From the NCBI RefSeq assembly GCF_042660705.1, contig NZ_JBHSUQ010000001.1: a stretch of DNA of 64,000 nucleotides; one strand, given 5' to 3'. The position numbers were made by a program, and so were the translations under genes. Below, piece by piece: positions 9,302-17,901 of this stretch (its first letter is position 1; each line of letters begins with the position of its first letter). This DNA is from Undibacterium_A arcticum. Lineage in GTDB: Bacteria > Pseudomonadota > Gammaproteobacteria > Burkholderiales > Burkholderiaceae_D. The notes under the pieces are model-generated. The model was not told the origin of the DNA. It saw only the letters and a program-made list of their open reading frames with translations, and did no database searches.

Positions 9302-9370
9302 ATTATTCTCCGGTACCGGAACTGAACAATTTGAATTTATTCCCGCAGGCTAAATAAACAATGCGCAAAC

Positions 9371-9463
9371 TCAAGCCTCCGGCGTCAATCGCAGCACAAT
9401 GTCAAAAGCGCGCTGCGAGTTTGCCTTTATGTTCTTTGCTGCGTGAAAACGGCACCATTACCG
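9371..9463 (-). pseudogene. decayed copy of the intradiol dioxygenase C-terminus
   Basis: About 93 bases aligning, with roughly four of five bases identical, to the 3' end of the dioxygenase gene at 6841-6935, including its stop. The minus strand reads VMVPFSRSKEHKGKLAARF, then, after one extra T, DIVLRLTPEA; the intact gene reads VMVPFLPSQEHQGELAAR and DIVLGLTPQA. Nothing else of the gene remains. The rest of 9302-9771 holds no recognisable feature. Confidence 0.75.
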
Positions 9464-9771
9464 CGATAGCTCCGCTGTGCGCAAGCGCTAATGCTTATAG
9501 CGAATCGCTGATCTTACAGGACCGATAAGATTGATAAAATGCAACTAAGTTGGCCTGCAGGTTTTTATGGCAATTTAGTGCCGCAAGAAAGATAGGTAAC
9601 TGGCGCGGAATGGCCTTTGGTGAAGCGGTCGCTTGAGTTGAAGCTCAATGCCGCGGCCCAAATTCAAGAAACTGATCGCTGTGAATGGCGGTAGGGGATA
9701 ACCTGCAATTGAAGATGGGCACGTTAGCGTGCCTGTATTCCCACATTAGACTTTGGACATTGGAGCGTGAT

Positions 9772-10011
9772 ATGGCGTGTGATTACAAAAAAGCACTGGA
9801 TTTAGCTAACGCAGGAAAATGGGATGCGGCCCACGTATTGGTGCAGTCTCATTCCGACGAATTGTCTTGCCAGATTCATGGTTATCTACATCGGGTAGAA
9901 GGCGATATCGGCAACGCAACATACTGGTATGGGCGGGGTGGCACCGTCTTGCCGAAGAATAGCCTGGAAGTGGAGCTGGCGCGTTTGTACCGCAAGATCG
10001 ATGAGGCCTGA
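9772..10011 (+). CDS. conserved hypothetical protein, 79 aa
   Basis: Starts at ATG 9772 (GGAG seven bases upstream) with MACDYKKALDLANAGKWDAA. The sequence reads as a short helical repeat: NAGKWDAAHVLVQ, then LHRVEGDIGNATYWYGRGG, a TPR-like helix pair seen in a widespread family of unnamed proteins. It ends VELARLYRKIDEA. It is soluble, has no signal and stands alone. The longer upstream start at 9685 lacks a ribosome-binding site. Confidence 0.7.
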   Translation: MACDYKKALDLANAGKWDAAHVLVQSHSDELSCQIHGYLHRVEGDIGNATYWYGRGGTVLPKNSLEVELARLYRKIDEA

Positions 10012-10092
10012 CAAGCCGATGCTGGAATAGGGCCAGCGTTATGCATCCATGGTGCGTATGGCGCACCCAACTCGCAGTAGGTGGCTCGGTGG

Positions 10093-10142
10093 GGCCCAGC
10101 CAAGACCGGCCCAGCCAGGAAAGGCCCAGCCAGGAGAGGCCG
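10093..10142 (+). repeat. short imperfect tandem repeat GGCCCAGCCA
   Basis: Three units of GGCCCAGCCAGGA type separated by two to five bases, and a trailing partial unit, in the spacer before the GST gene. No function is evident. Confidence 0.6.
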
Positions 10143-10266
10143 ACCACTGCCTTTTCGTCAGCGTGTGCTATCTTGAAACTTCGGGGTTTCGGTCGGCGCC
10201 GGTGCCGGCCCGCCGCTCACCTTGGCTCGTTAAACTTGAACGCGAGCCCCTTACAGGAGTTGGGAG

Positions 10267-10917
10267 ATGGAAATCGAGTTCCACTGCGCCTCTGGTTCCC
10301 CCTATGCATGGCGAGTATGGCTGGCGCTTGAACACAAGGCATTGGCTTACGATCTGAAAATGCTTTCCTTCTCCGCGGGCGACCTGCAGAAACCGGAGTT
10401 CCTGGTCCTCAACCCGCGGCACAAGGTGCCGGTGATCGTGGACCACGGCTTCGCGCTATACGAGTCGGCGGCGATCTTGGAATATCTGGAAGATACCTAT
10501 CCCGATTCGGGCGGCCGGTTATTTCCACCCGGGGCGAAGTCGCGGGCGTTGGTCCGGCGCCTGGTGCGCGAAGCCGATGAGTACCTGGCACGGGCGCTGG
10601 AAGCGATGGTCGACGAGATCCTGTTCAAGCCGGCTGCCGAATGGAACGGGGCAGCGATTGCGCACGCTCGAGACACATTCGCGCAAGAACTCGCCCATTT
10701 CGAGTGCGCGCTCAACAGCGATTTCCTGGTCGAGGGCGCCGGGGCGGCGGATTTTACGCTTTACCCGCTGATTGCCCTTGCGCTACGCATGGAACTCCGA
10801 AAACCCGACCTGGCGCTGCGCAGCGCCGTCGGTCCGAAGCTTGGCGCGTGGATGCAACGCGTGGAGGCGCTGCCTTATTTCGCCAGGACCTACCCGCCAC
10901 ATTGGAAGTCGTCGTGA
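10267..10917 (+). CDS. glutathione S-transferase family protein
   Basis: 216 residues. The N-terminal thioredoxin-fold domain (about 1-80) carries SPYAWRVWLALEH, NPRHKVPVIVDHG with the cis-Pro, and LYESAAILEYLEDTYP, the GSH-binding ESxAI motif. A helical C-terminal domain follows (about 90-205) ending LPYFARTYPPHW. The catalytic Ser/Cys position is S10-P11, as in bacterial beta/theta-like GSTs. The start at 10267 follows GGAGTTGGGAG. It acts in the cytoplasm on electrophiles or as a peroxidase; the substrate cannot be told. No operon partner. Confidence 0.88.
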   Translation: MEIEFHCASGSPYAWRVWLALEHKALAYDLKMLSFSAGDLQKPEFLVLNPRHKVPVIVDHGFALYESAAILEYLEDTYPDSGGRLFPPGAKSRALVRRLVREADEYLARALEAMVDEILFKPAAEWNGAAIAHARDTFAQELAHFECALNSDFLVEGAGAADFTLYPLIALALRMELRKPDLALRSAVGPKLGAWMQRVEALPYFARTYPPHWKSS

Positions 10918-11321
10918 GGGGGATGGCCTGCAGCCAGTCAGCAGGATGGGTTGTTGCTCTTGCTTTGGTCGCGCGATTGTTCTCCATCGTTGTGGCCCCG
11001 CAATCCAGACAAAAATTGAGGCTGTGTCAGCGTTCAAGACCGTAAGGCGTAAATCGTCGTGCGCTGATTGACCCACTACGAATTGCGCCTCACGAACGTG
11101 ATTGTGCGTGCAAGATGAGCCTGACTTTAGCCTGACTTCAGCCAGACCCGGCAACGGTCGATGGCAAGTTCGCGGCCATCAGCTTCCTTCCTCGCAATGA
11201 GTGCCGGGTCGATAAATAAGGAATAATGGAGGGCAGGGCGCAATGCAGTGCTGACAACCTCGTCTGCCCTCTATCAGTCATACCCCATCAATACACCAAC
11301 CCGCAACACAGAAAGAGAAAA
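10918..11321. other. intergenic region with one degenerate REP
   Basis: No gene is supported. At 11037-11095 the sequence resembles a worn copy of the type A REP tail (GTGCGCTGATTGACCCACTACGAATTGCGCC). Confidence 0.5.
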
Positions 11322-11857
11322 ATGACTACCTTAAAAGCCATCATGGAAACCAGCAAGGGCACTATCAACATCACCCTTTTTGCTGATCAGACACCGGTCA
11401 CGGTTGCCAGCTTCGTCAACCTCGCTAATCGCGGATACTACAACGGGCTCAAGTTTCATCGCGTCATCGCCAATTTCATGATCCAGGGCGGCTGCCCGCA
11501 AGGCACTGGAACGGGTGGCCCTGGCTATGATTTTGAAGATGAATTTGCGAAAGGACTGCGTCATGACAAGGCCGGAATATTGTCGATGGCCAACTCCGGA
11601 CCGGCCAGCAACGGCAGCCAGTTCTTCATCACCCACGGCCCGACGCCGCATCTCGACGGCAAGCACACCGTGTTCGGCGCCGTGGTCAGCAGCGAAGACC
11701 AGAAAGTGGTCAACAGTATCGCCAAGGATGACATCATCGAAAAAGTGACGATTGAAGGCGATGCTTCCGAGTTGATGAAGCAGGTCGAAGACAAGCTGAC
11801 AAAGTGGAATCAGATCATCGACAAAAATTCCCCAACCTCAAGCCGAACGCGGCTTAA
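11322..11857 (+). CDS. ppiB: cyclophilin-type peptidyl-prolyl cis-trans isomerase (frameshift near stop)
   Basis: Cytoplasmic PpiB-like cyclophilin: KFHRVIANFMIQGGCPQG (catalytic Arg and substrate-binding Phe/Gln), SMANSGPASNGSQFFIT and HLDGKHTVFGAVV are intact. The family normally ends after about 165 residues. Here a T is missing at about 11829: restoring it gives NFPNLKPNAA and a stop at 11855-11857, whereas the given frame runs on to 11933 with no similarity. ATG 11322 follows GAAAGAGAAAA; the upstream frame start at 11226 is not used. PpiB accelerates proline isomerisation in folding proteins. Confidence 0.9.
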
Positions 11858-12020
11858 CGCGTCAATAACGGGGGCAATCACTGCCTTCGCGTATCGTGGC
11901 GTGGGCACGCTTCCGTGCCCACGCGGCGGGTAAGTCCGTCGGCACAACTACTGCCTGACCTGCGTGATTTACCTGACTCAGTTCTCTTTCCTCAAGCTAA
12001 CGACGTCGCTTATGCGGCGT

Positions 12021-12056
12021 GCGGCGCAATGCGCTGCGCTTATTGACGCCCTACGG
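12021..12056. repeat. REP type A palindrome
   Basis: GCGGCGCAATGCGCTGCGCT followed by TATTGACGCCCTACGG. It is the inverse of the copies at 12197-12235 and 16356-16394. Confidence 0.8.
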
Positions 12057-12100
12057 TACGTCTGACAGTTTTCAACGCTCTTGCCTCAATGGCTTGTAAC

Positions 12101-12235
12101 AAAACGTGGGAGTATCGGTTAAAACAGGACGTTCCCGCACGTATTGATTGCGGCTTCAAAAATACACTGGGATGTATCAAATCCGTAGACGCAACTCGTA
12201 GGGCGTCAATAAGCGCAGCGCATTGCGCCGCATGC
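12101..12235 (+). repeat. hairpin-REP element, copy B (3' arm lost) plus REP type A
   Basis: GTGGGAGTATCGGTTAAAAC, then GTTCCCGCACGTATTG, then TTCAAAAATACACTGGGATG match copies C-E. The 3' stem arm is absent: sequence switches to an inverted REP type A at 12197-12235. Confidence 0.65.
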
Positions 12236-12338
12236 TTAAAGTGTGCGCCTTACCGTCCTAAATGCATCGCGCCGCAAGCCGTCCTACGAATTACGTCTTA
12301 CGGCCTTGTGGGCGTGTATTAAGACCGTAACGCTAAGT

Positions 12339-12455
12339 TGTAGGGCGTCAATAAGCGCAGCCCTTGCAGGGCGCATATCCGCTTGCATGCGGATACCGTT
12401 TCGCAGGCGTGGGGCAGTGCCCCACGAAACCCCTGCTACACCATTGCGCCGCATG
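12339..12455. repeat. composite REP type A with internal hairpin-rich insert
   Basis: The left REP half (TAGGGCGTCAATAAGCGCAG) and right half (CATTGCGCCGCATGC) are separated by about 81 bases at 12361-12441. The insert contains two palindromes (ATCCGCTTGCATGCGGAT and GTGGGGCAGTGCCCCAC). A related insert, inverted, lies at the same point of the REP at 15097-15180. Confidence 0.7.
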
Positions 12456-12479
12456 CTTACGGCGCGCGGCTTTCGGGCC

Positions 12480-13508
12480 TTATTCAGCATATCGCTGCCA
12501 CCAGCGCTGGCCAGGTTGCGGTTGAACCAGGTCCAGCTGTTCACCCATCTGCGGCGTGCTCATGGCCACGCCGGCCTGTTCCGCCAGCGTGACGATGCGG
12601 TCAAATGGCTCTTGCCAGGCGTGCATGGCAAGGTCGAAAGTGCCGTTATGGATAGGCATAAGGTGCTTGCCGCGCAAATCCAGGTGCGCCTGCAAAGTCT
12701 GCTCCGGCTGCATATGGATGTCGGGCCAGTCTTGGCCGTAGGCGCCGGTCTCCATCAAGGTGACGTCGAACGGGCCGTATTTCGCCTATGGCTTTGAAAC
12801 CGTCGAAATAGCCGGTATCGCCGCTGAAGAACACCCGCATATCGCCATCCTGTATCACCCAGGAAGCCCACAGGGTCTGATTGCCGTCAAACAGTCCGCG
12901 CCCTGAAAAATGCTGCGAGGGCGTCGCCACCAATTGCAGTCCAGCGATGCTGGTAGATTGCCACCAATCGAGTTGCTGCACTTTGGCAGCCGGGACCCCC
13001 CATTTGATCAGCGTATCGCCCACGCCCAGTGGCGTCAGGAAATGCTCTACCTTGTCGGCCAGTTGCATGATGGCAGCGTAGTCCAGATGGTCGTAATGGT
13101 CGTGCGACAGTATCACGCCTTTAACAGGCGGCAAATCGGCGATGCCGATAGGTGTTTGATGGAAGCGCTGCGGCCCCATCCACTGCACCGGTGAAGCGCG
13201 CTCGGAAATACCGGATCGGTCAGCCAGAACTCGCCGCGCAATTTCAGCAGCATGGTCGAATGCCCAAGGCGATACAAGGAGCGGTCCGGTGCCGCCAGCA
13301 AAGCTGCCCGGCTCAATGCCTGTACCGGTATGGGCTGGGCCGGCACGGTATTGGCCGGTTTATTAAAAATGAATTGCCATATCAGTTGCACGGTTTTCGC
13401 GAAGCCGGGCTTGTGCTTGGCCGCCGGATTTTTGAATTTGCCCGCTTCTTGCTGTGGCGATTCAGAGTAGCGAGGAGTGTTACAAGCAGTGAGTACGCCG
13501 GTAGCCAT
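12480..13508 (-). CDS. MBL-fold metallo-hydrolase, UlaG/RomA type (two frameshifts)
   Basis: ATG 13508 with AGGAG upstream opens MATGVLTACNTPRYSESPQQ, possibly a short lipoprotein signal. The core holds LYRLGHSTMLLKLRGEFWL, VILSHDHYDHLDYAAI (metal site HxHxDH), FFSGDTGYF and MPIHNGTFDLAMHAWQEP, the layout of the UlaG/RomA subgroup (N-acyl-phosphatidylethanolamine phospholipase D-like). The frame breaks at about 13207 (one T missing) and at about 12781 (A-run); repaired, the protein is about 343 aa. It is divergent from the TetR gene and has an operator overlapping its promoter region, so it is probably that regulator's target. Confidence 0.85.
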
Positions 13509-13535
13509 GATGGTCAATCTCCTATGAATATAAAT

Positions 13536-13551
13536 TACACTGCACAGTGTA
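13536..13551. promoter_or_regulatory. inverted-repeat operator between the hydrolase and TetR genes
   Basis: TACACTG-CA-CAGTGTA, a 7-bp perfect inverted repeat with a 2-bp spacer, just downstream of the -10 of the hydrolase promoter. A further half site CAGTGTA lies at 13595-13601, near the -35 and 44 bases before the TetR start. A TetR dimer bound here would block the hydrolase promoter. Confidence 0.75.
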
Positions 13552-13560
13552 GTTTCGTGA

Positions 13561-13589
13561 AGTATAGTTTGCACTCGCCAAAAAGTAAA
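13561..13589 (-). promoter_or_regulatory. sigma-70-type promoter of the metallo-hydrolase gene
   Basis: On the minus strand, -35 TTTACT (13584-13589) and -10 TATACT (13561-13566) with a 17-base spacer, reading toward ATG 13508. Confidence 0.65.
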
Positions 13590-13644
13590 CTCCTCAGTGT
13601 AAAATAATTGCATCCTGAATAAAGGCCCCGCCTCGACCCATACA

Positions 13645-14262
13645 ATGTTAAATCCACAACGCCTGACCGATCGCAAGCGCGAAGCCATATTGCAGGCCGC
13701 CATCACTGAATTCCGCAGCCACGGCTTCGAGGCCACCAGCATGGACAAGATCGCCGCCAGTGCCGCAGTCTCCAAACGTACCGTGTACAACCATTTCCCC
13801 AGCAAAGACGATTTGTTCGCGGCGATCTTGCAGCAGCTTTGGGAAAGCAGCGCTGCTATCACCGAGCTCTGCTATCGGGCAGACGTGCCCTTGCGCGCGC
13901 AGTTGCTGGAATTGATGCAGCAAAAAATGCGCATGCTGAACGATGCATATTTCATGGACCTGGCCAGGGTAGCCATCGCAGCGACCATCCATTCACCGGA
14001 ACGTGCCAAGGAAATGATAGCCCGCATGGATAAACGCGAAGAAGGCGTCACTGCCTGGATACGCGCCGCGCAGGCCGATGGAAAACTTAAGTCAGTGGAC
14101 CCGGAGTTCGCCGCGCATCTGCTGCAAGGGCAATTGAAGGCTTTCGCCTTCTGGCCGCAGATCGCGATGGGACAAGCGCCGCTCGATGAGCCCCAGCAAG
14201 CGGCAGTCGTGCAAACTGCAGTGGATATGTTCCTGGGTTATTTCTGGACTAAAGCAAGCTGA
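13645..14262 (+). CDS. TetR/AcrR family transcriptional regulator
   Basis: 205 residues. N-terminal HTH (about 10-57): REAILQAAITEFRSHGFEA, MDKIAASAAVSKRTVYNHFP with the typical YNHFPSKDDL recognition end. The ligand domain (about 70-200) is of the AefR-like/TetR_C_14 kind, containing RVAIAATIHSPERAKEM and a C-terminal Trp/Phe-rich helix. It is transcribed away from the metallo-hydrolase; the inverted repeat at 13536-13551 is its likely operator, with probable control of both genes. The inducer is unknown. The frame is intact. Confidence 0.9.
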   Translation: MLNPQRLTDRKREAILQAAITEFRSHGFEATSMDKIAASAAVSKRTVYNHFPSKDDLFAAILQQLWESSAAITELCYRADVPLRAQLLELMQQKMRMLNDAYFMDLARVAIAATIHSPERAKEMIARMDKREEGVTAWIRAAQADGKLKSVDPEFAAHLLQGQLKAFAFWPQIAMGQAPLDEPQQAAVVQTAVDMFLGYFWTKAS

Positions 14263-14538
14263 GGCGGGTTGTCCTGAAAGCGATGCATGAAGGAACGATG
14301 GGCTAACTATGACTCGAGCGCAGCATGGACGATGCGAATTTCGCCCATGAGCCCGGCGAGCAGGCTGCCACCTGTGATTTCAGCAGCGCTTGGCCGGTGC
14401 AATTGCTCAAGGTCCCCGCGCCCACGTTCATGTATTTGATCAATGCAAGTGCGCCGGATGCTACTAAACTGACGACCATCAAGTGGCGGCACTCGCGAGT
14501 GAGCGTTCGCCGACCATACGAGAATCAGGATATCTGCG
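14263..14538. other. intergenic region, no supported gene
   Basis: Open frames exist on both strands but none has a start signal. The minus strand contains a protein-like stretch (IKYMNVGAGTLSNCTGQALL) that could be a remnant; I cannot assign it. Confidence 0.4.
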
Positions 14539-14917
14539 ATGACCATTCATCTCGATCACACCATAGTGCCATCACGCAACAAGACTGCTTCTGCAAAGCT
14601 CCTGGCCGAGCTTCTTGGGGTGGCTTGGGCAGAAACGGGAGAAGGGCCATTTGCCCCTGTCTACGTTAATGATGGATTGACGCTCGACTTCATAGAAACG
14701 GATGAATCCTATCTACCACTTCTGCTTTCGCGTCGGACAGGAAGAGTTCGATGCCATTCTTGGGCGCATCAAGGCGGCTGGAATCAAGTATCGCAGCACG
14801 GTACGCGGCCCCGTGGATATGCAGGTCAACACGCAATTTGGCAATATCTACTGGAACGAGCCCGACGGGCACCAGTGGGAGATGCTGACAGTCAGCTATG
14901 CGCGGCCGACGCGCTGA
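14539..14917 (+). CDS. VOC family (glyoxalase-fold) protein (frameshifted)
   Basis: Two frames give one protein of about 126 aa: MTIHLDHTIVPSRNKTASAK and FAPVYVNDGLTLDFIE from ATG 14539, then, after a break at about 14708 where one A-run looks two bases short, IYHFCFRVGQEEFDAILGRI, IKYRSTVRGP and NIYWNEPDGHQWEMLTVSY. The motifs LDHTIV, YHFCF and HQWEML give the two-module VOC fold with metal ligands (H, H, E). Family members include glyoxalases, fosfomycin-resistance proteins and dioxygenases; this short single-VOC type has no assigned reaction. Confidence 0.8.
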
Positions 14918-15003
14918 CTCTTTGACCTATGCTGGCGCCGCCTAACCCATCAAATCAGGCGGACAGCCCATGACGACCTCGGTGCCGTCCGATCTTCATG
15001 GTT

Positions 15004-15180
15004 TTGCAAAAAAATAGGGGAGTATCAGCAAATAGGCATGCTCCCGCAGGTATTTCCTGTGCTTTTAAAAATACACAGGGAGGTATGTTTGGGGAGCATG
15101 CGGCGCAATGGTGCAGCAGGGATTTCGTGGGGCACTGCCCGGCGCCTGCGGAACGGTATCCGCTTGCAAGCGCTGCGCTA
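15004..15180 (+). repeat. hairpin-REP element, copy C, with composite REP
   Basis: AGGGGAGTATCAGC, outer stem GCATGCTCCC pairing with GGGAGCATGC (10 bp perfect), inner stem CCTGTG pairing with CACAGG around TTTTAAAAAT, then a REP (from 15097) whose middle is interrupted by about 60 bases (15111-15170) inverted relative to the insert at 12361-12441. Confidence 0.8.
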
Positions 15181-15281
15181 ATTACCTTACGAATTGCGGC
15201 TTAAAGTCTTCATCTACGCAACACGGCGTCGTTATTCCAGCGTGTATTTTTTCGGTAAGAAAATTCAGCGATGCAATCGAT

Positions 15282-15971
15282 TCAACGCAACGCCCCGAAA
15301 ACCTTGCCGATGATCTTGCTACCACTGCCGATCGGATCCTGGCGAATCGCTTTTTCTTCCTCTCCGATCATCGTATACAGGCCATCTAGCGTGCGTTGCG
15401 TTACATAGCTTTCAACGGTGGCTTGCTGTTGTCCCAGGCCCAGCTTCGATATCTGACCCATCACGCCGTTGTACTGGGCGGACAGGCCGGAGCGGTCGGT
15501 GACCTTCTTCACCACAGGCAGGAACGTGACGCTGAGCTGGTCGGACGTCTTTTCACGAAAAAATTGGGTGACCGAGGTGTCGCCGCCAGTCAGGATATTT
15601 TTTGCATCGGTCACCGACATTGACTTCACTGCCTTGAGCAGCAGCGGTTTGGCCATCGGCACCGCCGCCTCGGCCGCGCGATTCATCGACACCACCAAGT
15701 CATCCAGGTGTTGGCCACGACCGGTCATCTTCAACAACGGCCGTGCCTGTTCCAGTATCCCCGGCAACTGGATCTTCACCTTGTCGTTATTCAGGAAACC
15801 ATTTTCGACACCGAGTTTGGCAACCGCCGCAACCGAACCCTTTTCCAGCGCTGCCTTCAGGCCGCTGCTGGCATCCTGATTCGACAGATCTGCCAACGAA
15901 AACGCCAGCGCGCCCGATGCAACCAGGCACAGCGGTAAGAACAGTGATTTTGCGGAAAGACGTATTGGCAT
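15282..15971 (-). CDS. DUF4197 domain-containing periplasmic protein
   Basis: 229 residues with Sec signal SLFLPLCLVASGALAFSLAD and the DUF4197 body: SSGLKAALEKGSVAAVAKLG, ENGFLNNDKVKIQLP, MNRAAEAAVPMAKPLL, AKNILTGGDTSVTQFFRE, LDGLYTMIGEEEKAIRQDP and the C-terminal SKIIGKVFGALR. ATG 15971 has GGAG eight bases upstream. Function unknown; members are small exported helical proteins found widely in Proteobacteria and Bacteroidetes. Single gene, intact frame, between two repeat-rich spacers. Confidence 0.92.
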   Translation of the reverse strand: MPIRLSAKSLFLPLCLVASGALAFSLADLSNQDASSGLKAALEKGSVAAVAKLGVENGFLNNDKVKIQLPGILEQARPLLKMTGRGQHLDDLVVSMNRAAEAAVPMAKPLLLKAVKSMSVTDAKNILTGGDTSVTQFFREKTSDQLSVTFLPVVKKVTDRSGLSAQYNGVMGQISKLGLGQQQATVESYVTQRTLDGLYTMIGEEEKAIRQDPIGSGSKIIGKVFGALR

Positions 15972-16132
15972 GGCGGACTCCAGTTCGTTGACATGACGCG
16001 GTATGCGCGCTGAATAAGATTGGAAAATATACCCGATGCCCGCGGATCGCGTAGCAATCGCTCATGCCTGCGATGTGGATGGCGACGTGGCGCGTCTTTT
16101 CAATTTAAACAATACCGCGTACGTGGGCTATC

Positions 16133-16220
16133 GGTAGGTTGGTGCTGAGCTTGCGAAGCCCAACATTCGGTAGCGAAATCTATGCGTACCAAATGTTGGG
16201 CTTTGTAGCCCAACCTACCG
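16133..16220. repeat. inverted pair of REP type B palindromes
   Basis: GTAGGTTGGTGCTGAGCTTG (first unit, 16133-16172) and AAATGTTGGGCTTTGTAGCC (second unit, 16187-16220) are opposite orientations of the element at 8638-8670, separated by 14 bases: a BIME-like arrangement. Confidence 0.75.
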
Positions 16221-16355
16221 AGCTGATCGATAGACTTGGCATGAAGGATAAACCTGCAGTCGTATATCCGGCATCGATGGTGGGCTCTGTAGAGGCCCAT
16301 GCCGACATGGAATCTGCGTCACCATTGCGCCAATCGTTACAAGCGGCAATACGTT

Positions 16356-16394
16356 CGTAGGGCGTCAATAAGCGCAGCGCATCGCGCCGCATGC
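16356..16394. repeat. REP type A palindrome
   Basis: CGTAGGGCGTCAATAAGCGC followed by AGCGCATCGCGCCGCATG; lies on the 3' side of the RAYT fragment, inverted relative to the REP at 16635-16673 on its other side. Confidence 0.8.
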
Positions 16395-16445
16395 CTACTC
16401 CTGATAATTCGCCTGACCTTAATCGCCGCCAGCCCGATCTGCAGG

Positions 16446-16632
16446 TCAAACGCCTTGACCTGCCAACAGGTGAAACGTCGAATACGGCCAGTCAATCACC
16501 TTGCGAGCCAAGCCATGCTTGAGCGGATTGATATGGACGTAATCCATGTACGCGGAAATCGTGGTCGTCACGATTCAGATGTTCCCAATGACGGCGCTGC
16601 CAAATGCCACGTTCGTCGCGACGCACACGCAC
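16446..16632 (-). pseudogene. 3' fragment of a REP-associated tyrosine transposase (RAYT, TnpA_REP)
   Basis: The minus strand reads RDERGIWQRRHWEHLNRDDH, then, after loss of one GC dinucleotide at about 16551, YMDYVHINPLKHGLARKVID and WPYSTFHLLAGQGV before a stop at 16446-16448. This is the diagnostic C-terminus of RAYTs (single-strand REP transposases of the Y1/IS200 group), including the catalytic-helix segment YxDYVHxNPxKHG. The N-terminal HUH half is gone; the remnant begins exactly where a REP starts and is flanked by inverted REPs. Confidence 0.9.
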
Positions 16633-16634
16633 CA

Positions 16635-16673
16635 CATGCGGCGCAATGCGCTGCGCTTATTGACGCCCTACGG
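16635..16673. repeat. REP type A palindrome abutting the RAYT remnant
   Basis: CATGCGGCGCAATGCGCTGC followed by GCTTATTGACGCCCTACGG; joins directly to the broken 5' end of the RAYT fragment. Confidence 0.8.
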
Positions 16674-16741
16674 GGTACGCCTTACGGCCTTACGAATTGC
16701 GCCTTACGGCCTTGACCCCGTATTCGCTGCGGCTTACGGCC

Positions 16742-17731
16742 TTAAGAAAATCGCGGTAGCAGAGCGCGTATTGCCGTGGCCTCTTGCGCCTTTCGTTGCG
16801 TAAATTTTCCGTAAGCCGAAAAATGCAGATGTGAATATACCGTTTTTGTACCTGTGCGAAATAAGAGGTCCAGTGATCCTGCTTGTTCTTGCGGCACCTT
16901 CGCTAACCAGGGGAAAACACCTGTGGCGCGCATCAAGCCGGCGACACTGCGGGGAATGAAAATGTGCGTGGGGTTCCCTCCAAGTATTGCGGCGTTCAAC
17001 ATGTTCAGGTGCGTTGCGTCGAGGTTGTTCGCAGCCAAAATGTTGCGACCTACGGTAGGGACGTGAAGCAACTCGATGAACGATACCAAGTCTGCATGCT
17101 CTGGACCAAAGCCGATGCGCGAGAAACTCTGATGGTAACGTCGGCCGTCACCTGAATACTCGGGGAGCAAGAACGGGTGATGAACACCATGCTTGCGCCA
17201 GAATGCGACACCATCGTCGTGGTACTCGCGAACCTTCGAGAAGATCGGCTTCGTTTCTATCTCTGCGTCATAGTTTGCATCCAGACCGATAAATAGAAAG
17301 CGTGCTCGCTCAGGTGCGGCTCCTTGATATGGTTTATGAGCGAACAATGCATTCAGTTCCGGACTTGGATGAACGAGGTATTTGCTCTTCGATGGAAAAT
17401 ATTCGAATTCAGGCGATGCAACAACAGCGCAGCTTTGTTCTGTTGGACTGAATAATTCAGTCTCACCGGCATTTAGTGCCGATGCCACTTTCACGGCATC
17501 GGCCTTGGACAAGAATAAATACTCCAAAGTACAGCAAGAAAACGCATGCTCAAGCTCACGCATACGGATTGGATGATTCCCGACACGGAAACGCCGAGTT
17601 GTCCCAGCGGTAGCCGGTAGCGCATAGACACCATACGAGCGCGGCATGGTGAGTTGGCCATCTGCTCTTACGCTCAAAGGAGGAATTGCGCGGAGAACTA
17701 TCTCCTTCAAAGAGCCTGATATGGATTGCAT
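16742..17731 (-). CDS. orphan hypothetical protein, 329 aa
   Basis: An intact frame with normal codon use. Residues about 1-90 (RAIPPLSVRADGQLTMPRSY and GVYALPATAGTTRRFRVGNH) look like a separate N-terminal domain. From about 140 the protein reads ARFLFIGLDANYDAEI, HHPFLLPEYSGDGRRYHQSF, LVSFIELLHVPTVGRN and PTHIFIPRSVAGLM, a pattern of strand-loop motifs reminiscent of the uracil-DNA-glycosylase fold. That similarity is weak and only my reading. It lies between REP clusters in an islet with DUF2971 and PutAbiC genes, so a role in phage or DNA defence is possible but unproven. Confidence 0.6.
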   Translation of the reverse strand: MQSISGSLKEIVLRAIPPLSVRADGQLTMPRSYGVYALPATAGTTRRFRVGNHPIRMRELEHAFSCCTLEYLFLSKADAVKVASALNAGETELFSPTEQSCAVVASPEFEYFPSKSKYLVHPSPELNALFAHKPYQGAAPERARFLFIGLDANYDAEIETKPIFSKVREYHDDGVAFWRKHGVHHPFLLPEYSGDGRRYHQSFSRIGFGPEHADLVSFIELLHVPTVGRNILAANNLDATHLNMLNAAILGGNPTHIFIPRSVAGLMRATGVFPWLAKVPQEQAGSLDLLFRTGTKTVYSHLHFSAYGKFTQRKAQEATAIRALLPRFS

Positions 17732-17814
17732 CTAATTCCTAACATCATGAATGTCTGAAAAACCCAAGATGGTCATTTGCGATTGAATGCGTTATGGCAA
17801 TAAATAATAGTCTA

Positions 17815-17850
17815 TAGGGCGCAATAAGCGAAGCGCATTGCGCCGCAAGC
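17815..17850. repeat. REP type A palindrome
   Basis: TAGGGCGCAATAAGCGAAGC followed by GCATTGCGCCGCAAGC; between the orphan gene and hairpin element copy D. Confidence 0.75.
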
Positions 17851-17901
17851 TGATGACGTGCGTGCGGCGGATGAATTGCGCCGTCAAACCTTCATGGTTT
17901 T

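Noticed and set aside
11226..11933. 235-residue version of the cyclophilin
   Set aside because: Both extra ends lack similarity: the start is before the ribosome-binding region and the tail results from a one-base loss.
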